A DNA stretch of 28,905 nucleotides, from positions 1-28,905 of the forward strand of contig DAHXOM010000262.1 in the NCBI GenBank assembly GCA_027364825.1. The letters are read 5' to 3'. This document shows, piece by piece, positions 24,101 through 28,905 of this stretch; position 1 is the first letter of the stretch; each line of letters starts with the position of its first letter. The translations under genes and the position numbers were made by a program. The DNA comes from a bacterium (GTDB taxonomy: Bacteria > JAMCPX01). Below the pieces are notes generated by a model. The model did no database searches and was not told the origin of the DNA. It saw nothing but the letters and a program-made list of their open reading frames with translations.

Positions 24101-24553
24101 ATGTACTTTGAGGATTTGGAAGTCTGGAAGACTGCAAGGGTATTAACCAACAGAATTTATAAAATTACCAATGCACATCCTTCTTTTTCAAAAGATTATG
24201 GTCTTATAGATCAAATAAGACGAGCCTCTGTTTCCATCATGTCCAACATAGCGGAAGGCTATGAACGCGGCGGTAATCAAGAATTAGTACAGTTTCTGGC
24301 AATAGCCAAAGGTTCATGCGGGGAAGTGAGGTGTCAGCTATATATTGCCGGGGATCAGGCTTATCTTACACAACAGGAATTGAAATCTCTCATAGATGAG
24401 TGCAAGCGCATCTCCATTATGATCAGCAATTTTATAGACTATCTTAAAAGAAGTCCGTTGAAAGGTTCAAAATACAAAGTACCTGTACCAAAGAGTATGA
24501 AAGAAGAAGTAGATGAGATTGTGAAAGAAATGAATCTAAAAAATAAAGTTTAA
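24101..24553 (+). CDS. Four-helix-bundle protein (23S rRNA intervening-sequence protein family)
   Basis: I chose ATG 24101 (MYFEDLEVWKTAR, 150 aa), which has a GGGAGG ribosome binding site 7 nt ahead and begins with the family's usual F-x-D-L-x-V-W. An earlier in-frame ATG at 24032 would put the nonamer repeat into the protein as R-F-N-R-F-K-R-F. Family marks: D-Q-I-R-R-A-S-V-S-I-M-S-N-I-A-E-G-Y-E-R, the R-x-S-x-S-I-x-x-N-I-A-E-G signature, then F-L-x-I-A-K-G-S-x-G-E-V-R-x-Q-L. Proteins of this fold are often found in rRNA intervening sequences, in unlinked loci, and, as a relative, as Avd in diversity-generating retroelements; function is unknown. No rRNA or reverse transcriptase is near. 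The stop codon is inside the first GTTTAAAC of the right repeat, so gene and repeat form a unit. Confidence 0.92.
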   Translation: MYFEDLEVWKTARVLTNRIYKITNAHPSFSKDYGLIDQIRRASVSIMSNIAEGYERGGNQELVQFLAIAKGSCGEVRCQLYIAGDQAYLTQQELKSLIDECKRISIMISNFIDYLKRSPLKGSKYKVPVPKSMKEEVDEIVKEMNLKNKV

Positions 24554-24814
24554 ACGGTTCAAACGGTTTAATCGGCTTAAACTGTTTAAACGTTTTGAGC
24601 GGTTTGAACTGAGTTATGATTAAACGTTTTGAACTTCTTAATAGAACATCTTGAACTGCTGGAACGATTTGATCGCTTTCATAAACAAAAAAGCTTTAAA
24701 TAAACAACCTCTTGCTTTATACCCTATATTATAGTATTAATTCCCTGCTTGAACGTTTTGAACGTCTTAAACGGTTTAAACGGATTGAACTGAGTTATTA
24801 TTGAGCGGCTTAAA
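24548..24814. repeat. Right ~267-bp direct repeat of the nonamer element
   Basis: Direct copy of 23723-24006 with small changes and two nonamers fewer. Begins within the last codons of the four-helix-bundle gene. Confidence 0.85.
24712..24740 (+). promoter_or_regulatory. Promoter-like core within the right repeat
   Basis: TTGCTT (24712-24717), 17-nt spacer, TATTAA (24735-24740), the counterpart of the core in the left repeat. It points towards the toxin-antitoxin module and the left small ORF. Conservation of spacing between copies supports function. Confidence 0.42.
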
Positions 24815-24823
24815 TAGCAATTC

Positions 24824-24997
24824 TTATTGCAAACACCGGAATATTGACCTATCATAATCGCACTTCCTTGCAACGCATGCAGATTAACAAATACTGTAAA
24901 GGAGATTTGCCATTCCGAAAAATCTCAAAGTTTTTGTTCTCTTGCCGGTATTATTAGAAGGAGGTCCCATCTAAATGCCCCCCTCGGATAAGAAAGC
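24824..24997. repeat. Left ~174-bp direct repeat flanking the TA module
   Basis: Matches 25961-26136 with scattered substitutions. The shared block contains an inverted repeat (gagattt / aaatctc, 24902-24926) followed by a T-rich run, an AAGGAGG ribosome binding site, and the first codons MPPSDKKA of a small ORF. Identity stops sharply after codon 8 of that ORF in both copies. Confidence 0.85.
24902..24938 (+). terminator. Weak hairpin plus T-run conserved in the repeat
   Basis: GAGATTT and AAATCTC arms with an 11-nt loop, followed by AAAGTTTTTGTT. The same structure is in the other repeat copy (26040-26075). A-T-rich arms make it a weak terminator or attenuator; its conservation in both copies is the main support. 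Confidence 0.4.
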
Positions 24998-25091
24998 GAA
25001 AGCATTCTATACACACAGTCAGTGTTCAGTATATTCATTCCGTTGGATTACAGGAAGAATCTATGCTATCCTTCAAAAAAAGAATGGTTAG
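24975..25091 (+). CDS. Short ORF starting MPPSDKKA (38 aa), likely relic
   Basis: Preceded by a strong ribosome binding site (aaggaggtcccatcta). Residues 1-8 equal those of the 58-aa ORF at 26114. The remainder (A-F-Y-T-H-S-Q-C-S-V-Y-S-F-R-W and so on) is unrelated and resembles no family I know. It may be a broken relic left by repeat duplication, or a leader peptide. Confidence 0.3.
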   Translation: MPPSDKKAKAFYTHSQCSVYSFRWITGRIYAILQKKNG

Positions 25092-25185
25092 ATTATGATC
25101 AGTTTCCATAATAGCGCGGTATTTTTAAAGGAAAATGAAGTTCACCTATGATCCAGAATAGAACATAGATGCAAGGAGGTTAACC

Positions 25186-25464
25186 ATGTCGGCTGTAATA
25201 AATATGGTTGCAAAAGAATTACATATGAACCCCGGAGAGCTTTTGAATGAGAGTGTAAGAAGTTATCTCGAAAAAAAGCTCTCGGCAATCGATGCCGAGA
25301 TTTTTCTCATAGTAAAGAAATACGGCATTAAAAATGTATTTGAGCTTGATACAAAAGTAAAGAAGGGCTTTATACATGAGAAAGATGCCTACGATGATTA
25401 TTTCACGCTGGACAATCTCGAAACAGAGCGAAAAACAATAAGAAGAATATTAGAAAAGCTCTGA
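25186..25464 (+). CDS. TumA-like antitoxin
   Basis: The 92-aa protein has an N-terminal A-x-x-L-x-M-x-P-x-E-L-L-x-E-S-V-R-S-Y-L segment followed by D-A-E-I-F-L-I-V-K-K-Y-G-I-K-N-V-F-E-L-D. The end, D-Y-F-x-L-D-N-L-E-x-E-R, is the pattern seen in partners of DUF6516/TumE toxins. Excellent ribosome binding site (AAGGAGG, 8 nt before ATG). The stop codon overlaps the ATG of the downstream gene, as in a TA operon. Expected role: neutralise the partner and probably autoregulate. No DNA-binding motif is evident, so the regulatory part is uncertain. Confidence 0.75.
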   Translation: MSAVINMVAKELHMNPGELLNESVRSYLEKKLSAIDAEIFLIVKKYGIKNVFELDTKVKKGFIHEKDAYDDYFTLDNLETERKTIRRILEKL

Positions 25465-25820
25465 TGTCTACGATTGCAGACATTAAAAGAATAGCAGAGG
25501 TTGAGTTTTCGGACATAATTAGCAGCGCATATCAAATAGAGTATAAGCTACGAATAACGTTAAGAAATGATAGCTTTATCGATGTATACCTGTCCCGGAC
25601 ATTACCGGATAAATTCGGTTTCCATTGGGAATGTAGAGATAAAAAAGGGACAATTTACCGGTACGATAATTTCCCCGATAAGAAATGGCGGCATGTAACC
25701 ACATTCCCGCATCATTTTCATAACGGTTCTCAGGATACTGCAGAAGCGTCACCATTTCCACGTACGACAATTGACGGCTTCAGAGCGTTTATGGAATTCG
25801 TGAGAAAAAAACTCGAATAA
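25464..25820 (+). CDS. TumE-like toxin (DUF6516 family)
   Basis: The 118-aa protein has the hallmark layout of the family: an L-R-N-D-S-F-I-D-V-Y-L-S-R beta strand, F-H-W-E, then Y-R-Y-D-N-F-P-D and T-F-P-H-H-F-H-N-G-S, whose His-rich strand looks catalytic. Known from sequence surveys as the toxin half of TumE-TumA type II TA systems; the molecular target is not established to my knowledge. ATG at 25464 overlaps the antitoxin stop (ATG/TGA). The module lies between two direct repeats and immediately before the CRISPR-Cas operon. Confidence 0.78.
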   Translation: MSTIADIKRIAEVEFSDIISSAYQIEYKLRITLRNDSFIDVYLSRTLPDKFGFHWECRDKKGTIYRYDNFPDKKWRHVTTFPHHFHNGSQDTAEASPFPRTTIDGFRAFMEFVRKKLE

Positions 25821-25960
25821 CTCCCACGATGATTTTGACCGCAAAGAGAAACCGTCCTGAATCATCTATGGAACAATCATATTGACTGCCCGCCTGGCGG
25901 CAGACCTTTGCCACCCTTTTTCTTCAGCCATTGCAGTGCAGCTCGCAGACTTTATTGATT
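25821..25960. other. Gap after the toxin gene; one small G/C hairpin
   Basis: No ORF. The only structure seen is ctgcccgcctggcggcag (25886-25903), a short stem of 5 plus 3 pairs with one bulge, about 65 nt past the toxin stop. A T-rich stretch (ccctttttcttc) follows at about 25914-25925, so it may act as the TA module's terminator. Confidence 0.35.
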
Positions 25961-26136
25961 TTATTGCAATCACCTGATTTTAGACCTATCATAAACGCAC
26001 TTCCCTGAAATGCACGCAGGTTAACAAATTCTGAAAAAGGAGATTTGCCATTCCGAAAAATCTCAACGTTTTTGTTCTCTTGCTGGTTTTACAGAAAAGG
26101 AGGCCCCACCTAAATGCCCCCCTCGGATAAGAAAGC
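25961..26136. repeat. Right ~176-bp direct repeat flanking the TA module
   Basis: Copy of 24824-24997. It provides the ribosome binding site and first eight codons of the small ORF that runs into cas3. Confidence 0.85.
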
Positions 26137-26290
26137 TGTCGCTAAGGTAAGCAAAGAGGGATGTATCCATTCCCTCCGAGATCACTTGATAACTACTTCA
26201 GAACTGGCTTTACAAATGTCAAGAATGTTCGATGTTGTATGCTGGTTACGTTGTGCTCAGTTATGGCATGAGATAAGGAATTCTAAATGA
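26114..26290 (+). CDS. Small ORF (58 aa) overlapping the cas3 start
   Basis: Begins ATGCCCCCCTCGGATAAG, 8 nt after an AAAAGGAGG ribosome binding site that is better than that of cas3. It ends TGA at 26288-26290 in the ATGA overlap with cas3 (ATG 26287), the usual mark of translational coupling. Residues 1-8 (MPPSDKKA) are shared with the left repeat copy; the remainder contains H-S-L-R-D-H-L-I-T-T-S-E-L-A-L-Q-M-S and a Trp/Cys-rich end, without similarity that I recognise. It might be a real small protein (regulator or leader) or a chance ORF that helps translate cas3. Confidence 0.4.
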   Translation: MPPSDKKAVAKVSKEGCIHSLRDHLITTSELALQMSRMFDVVCWLRCAQLWHEIRNSK

Positions 26291-28461
26291 CTGATTTATA
26301 CGCCCATACGCCAAACAAAAATGGCGAATGGCATAAACTCGAAGATCATTTAATAGAAGTCGCCAGACTTGCCACAAAATTTGCTAATAAATTCGAAGCG
26401 GGAGAAATAGCTAAGTGGATAGGATTATGGCATGATTTAGGGAAATCAAATCCTGAATTTCAAAATTACCTCAAAGCATGTCAGCGCGATGAAAGACACG
26501 AAAAAGTTCCACATTCAATATGGGGTGCGGTTTTGGCATATCAGCTTATCAATCAAAATAAAAAAAATGATCGTTGGAAAGAAATAGCTCTAACGATTGC
26601 AGGGCATCATAGTGGTATGGACCAGCCGGGATCACTTTCTCAAAGACTTGAGGAACGCATACAAAATAACCAAGTTTTATTCCAGAAAGTTGTTAAGTAT
26701 GCAAGAGGGCTTCCTTCTCCACCAACAGTAAACCTGCCAGAATTGACTCGTACACAAAGAGAATTATTTATTCGAATGCTTTTCTCTACCCTTGTTGACG
26801 CTGATTATCTGGATACAGAAAAACATTTCAATGAGAAGCAATACATTTTGAGACAAAATCAACAGGGGATTGAGAACCTTTGGAGTAGATTTGATGCAGA
26901 GCAAAAGCAATTCGTCAGTGCCGCCAATACTGGAACAACAGTCAATAAGATTCGTAAGGAAGTTTATGAATTATGCGATAAATCAGCTTCAGGACAACCT
27001 GGTATCTACCGAATGACTGTTCCTACTGGCGGTGGAAAGACGAGAAGTGGCTTAGCTTTTGCGCTAAAACATGCGACTGTAAATAAAATGGACAGAGTTA
27101 TTGTGGCGATACCCTATACAAGCATTATAGATCAGACAGCTAAGGAGTACAGAAAGATTCTTGGATCTGATGCGGTGCTTGAACATCATAGCCAGATCAG
27201 TATACCCGCTAATGAAAGTCAGGATGCTGCGTATGTTTTATTGAGACTTGCCTATGAAAACTGGGATGCACCTCTTATTGTGACTACAACTGTACAGCTT
27301 TTTGAAAGCCTGTTTTCGAATAAGCCCGGAAAAGTGCGTAAACTTCACAACCTTTCACGAAGTGTTATTTTGATAGATGAGGTACAGGCTTTACCTCCGG
27401 AATTACTAACCCCAACACTGGATATTCTAAGGGAGCTTGTTGATCGATATCATGTTTCTGTTGTTCTTAGTACTGCAACTCAACCTTCATTTGAAGCAAG
27501 CTATTATTTGAAACCCTTTCAAGGATTACAAGTCTTTGAGATAGTTCCTAAAGAAACTTATCAAGAGTATTTCAAAAAACTCAAACGGGTCATATACAAG
27601 CTAAAAGAAAAGCCGGTTTCATGGCAAGAATTGGCGGATGAAATTTCCAAAGAAAAACAGATTCTGGTTGTGCTTAACACCCGCAAAGACGCATTATCTC
27701 TTATTGAAGCCCTTAGTGATAAAGAAGATGTTTTTCACCTTTCAACTCTACTTTGTGGCATACATCGAAAGCTGATTCTCAGAGAAGTGAAAAGAAGACT
27801 TAAGAGTGGGTTGTCTGTTAGGCTTATCAGCACTCAGGTTATTGAAGCTGGTGTTGATATTGACTTTCCTATAGTTTACAGAGCAATAGGACCTTTAGAT
27901 AGAATTGTTCAGGCAGCGGGAAGGTGCAATAGAGAGGGAAAGCTTTCACAAGAACAACTTGGGCGTGTCGTAATTTTTGAGCCGTCTGAAGGACGGACGC
28001 CAAAAGGTCCATACAAAACAGGGCTTGAAAAGGCAAAACTCTTGTTGGCGCAACATAATATTTCCGAACTGCATAATCCTGAACTTTATCGGGTATATTT
28101 CGAGAAGCTATTTGCTGATGTTGATACAGACAAAAAAAAGATACAAACCCATAGAGAGATTCTTGATTACCCAACAGTTAATTCTGAATACAAGTTAATT
28201 GAACAGAACACGGTTTCTGTGTTGATTAATTGTAATTCAGCAACAAAAAGGTTGAAGGAGTGGAAACATCAACCTTGCAGAAGAACGTGGCAGAGGTTGC
28301 AGCCTTTATTAGTCAATATGTTTAACTATGAGGTTCAGAAACTTAAAGCAGAGGGCTGGCTTGAGCAAATATCGGACGAGTTATATTTTTCAATGGGCAC
28401 ATATGAAAAGTTGAAAGGACTGGTTCCGGCAATTTATGATCCAAGTGATCTTATACAATAG
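26287..28461 (+). CDS. cas3: CRISPR-associated nuclease/helicase Cas3, type I-C
   Basis: Degrades DNA marked by the Cascade complex. The 724 aa start with an HD nuclease domain (His21, the His49-Asp50 pair in G-L-W-H-D-L-G-K, then V-P-H-S-I-W-G-A and G-H-H-S-G-M) and continue with a superfamily-2 helicase: Walker A T-V-P-T-G-G-G-K-T with Lys251, the Walker B box Asp364-Glu365 (I-D-E-V-Q-A-L-P), motif III S-T-A-T-Q-P, and motif VI Q-A-A-G-R-C-N-R-E-G. Length fits type I-C Cas3. Start supported by an adequate ribosome binding site (taagga) and overlap with the small ORF. It is 11 nt upstream of cas5 and heads the operon. Codons are richer in A/T than in the biosynthetic genes to the left. Confidence 0.95.
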   Translation: MTDLYAHTPNKNGEWHKLEDHLIEVARLATKFANKFEAGEIAKWIGLWHDLGKSNPEFQNYLKACQRDERHEKVPHSIWGAVLAYQLINQNKKNDRWKEIALTIAGHHSGMDQPGSLSQRLEERIQNNQVLFQKVVKYARGLPSPPTVNLPELTRTQRELFIRMLFSTLVDADYLDTEKHFNEKQYILRQNQQGIENLWSRFDAEQKQFVSAANTGTTVNKIRKEVYELCDKSASGQPGIYRMTVPTGGGKTRSGLAFALKHATVNKMDRVIVAIPYTSIIDQTAKEYRKILGSDAVLEHHSQISIPANESQDAAYVLLRLAYENWDAPLIVTTTVQLFESLFSNKPGKVRKLHNLSRSVILIDEVQALPPELLTPTLDILRELVDRYHVSVVLSTATQPSFEASYYLKPFQGLQVFEIVPKETYQEYFKKLKRVIYKLKEKPVSWQELADEISKEKQILVVLNTRKDALSLIEALSDKEDVFHLSTLLCGIHRKLILREVKRRLKSGLSVRLISTQVIEAGVDIDFPIVYRAIGPLDRIVQAAGRCNREGKLSQEQLGRVVIFEPSEGRTPKGPYKTGLEKAKLLLAQHNISELHNPELYRVYFEKLFADVDTDKKKIQTHREILDYPTVNSEYKLIEQNTVSVLINCNSATKRLKEWKHQPCRRTWQRLQPLLVNMFNYEVQKLKAEGWLEQISDELYFSMGTYEKLKGLVPAIYDPSDLIQ

Positions 28462-28472
28462 GAGGGTGAAGC

Positions 28473-28905
28473 ATGGACCATGCAACTTTTTCAATCAAAG
28501 TAGGTGGAGACTATGCCTGCTTTACAAATCCGGGTTTAAAGGTAGAACGATGCACTTATCCGATCATGACTCCCTCAGCAGCCAGAGGAGTTTTGGAGGC
28601 AATTTACTGGAAGCCTCAGTTCAGATGGGAAATCAGAGAAATCAAAGTGCTCAAGCCTATCAAACAGATTAGCATCATGCGGAATGAAATTGAAGATCGT
28701 CAAGACAAGAAACCAATTGTCATTGAGAAAAAGAGACAGCAAAGAGCAAGCCTAATTTTAAAAGACGTTGAGTATGTTATTACCGCAGAAATAGTACTTA
28801 AGGAAGGAATCAATAATATCGTTGGTTATTTTGATCAGTTTAAGAGAAAACTTGAACAAGGACAATGTCACCATACACCTTATCTTGGGACACGAGAGTT
28901 TTCGG
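28473..28905 (+). CDS. cas5c: CRISPR-associated protein Cas5, type I-C (3' truncated by window edge)
   Basis: 144 codons are visible, starting after a strong AGGAGG ribosome binding site. The N-terminus F-S-I-K-V-G-G-D-Y-A-C-F-T-N-P and the block V-E-R-C-T-Y-P-I-M-T-P-S-A-A-R-G-V-L-E-A-I-Y-W-K-P-Q-F-R-W are characteristic of Cas5c/Cas5d. The run Q-C-H-H-T-P-Y-L-G-T-R-E-F-S near the edge holds the His expected in the crRNA-processing site of this subtype, where Cas5 replaces Cas6. The following genes (cas8c, cas7, cas4, cas1, cas2 and array) would lie beyond the window. Confidence 0.95.
   Translation, partial: MDHATFSIKVGGDYACFTNPGLKVERCTYPIMTPSAARGVLEAIYWKPQFRWEIREIKVLKPIKQISIMRNEIEDRQDKKPIVIEKKRQQRASLILKDVEYVITAEIVLKEGINNIVGYFDQFKRKLEQGQCHHTPYLGTREFS

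Noticed and set aside
23723..24814. CRISPR array
   Set aside because: The 9-nt units are contiguous with no unique spacers and the two large copies are ~270 bp apart in content, so this is not a CRISPR array despite the Cas genes nearby.
1..28905. tRNA or rRNA genes
   Set aside because: I saw no cloverleaf with TTCGA-type T-loop and acceptor pairing, nor any rRNA-like conserved segment; the four-helix-bundle gene is therefore not within an rRNA here.

Overview
This window most likely comes from the chromosome of an anaerobic Desulfobacterota-type bacterium (the former Deltaproteobacteria; a syntrophic lineage would fit). Three things point there: the gene order argH - CGLK lipoprotein - lysA - dapF - dapA - dapB, the folD-metV-metF-gcv one-carbon cluster built like a Wood-Ljungdahl or glycine pathway unit, and the acyl-CoA dehydrogenase and thiolase genes. 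The lineage is inferred from gene order and protein style, not from a marker gene.

Left part, + strand (1-7067): the C-terminal end of an OmpA-type protein, then a tight arginine/lysine biosynthesis operon. ArgH is followed by a lipoprotein whose mature N-terminus looks like LptM but which carries fibronectin-type repeats. LysA, DapF, DapA and DapB follow with three identical 8-nt ATGNCTRA overlaps. The lysA leader has several nested inverted repeats.

Centre-left (7070-9870): two adjacent acyl-CoA dehydrogenase genes, the first interrupted by one in-frame TGA, followed by a small ferritin-like gene of the encapsulated-ferritin (EncFtn) type with no encapsulin gene beside it. On the - strand (10036-14981): a polyprenyl-phosphate hexose-1-phosphate transferase, glnD and xerD, all closely packed.

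Centre-right, + strand (15079-22520): a divergent promoter region and a dispersed hairpin repeat precede folD-metV-metF-gcvT-gcvH-gcvPA. Together these interconvert methenyl-, methylene- and methyl-THF and connect them to glycine. gcvPB is not in the window. After a cluster of three palindromes come thiolase, a Nudix CoA pyrophosphatase and a membrane M28 peptidase.

Right end (23706-28905) is an accessory region. A 23S-rRNA-IVP-type four-helix-bundle gene sits between ~270-bp direct repeats built from a 9-nt period (consensus CGGTTTAAA), each carrying its own sigma70-like promoter. Smaller pieces of the same nonamer family lie upstream of the broken dehydrogenase and immediately upstream of gcvPA. 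Next, a second pair of ~175-bp direct repeats brackets a TumA/TumE-like toxin-antitoxin module. The right copy supplies the start of a 58-aa ORF whose stop overlaps the start of cas3. The window ends inside cas5 of a type I-C CRISPR-Cas operon; no CRISPR array is visible.

The best candidates for something undescribed are the nonamer repeat family with its four-helix-bundle gene, and the repeat-bracketed TA module fused upstream of cas3 through a small coupled ORF.
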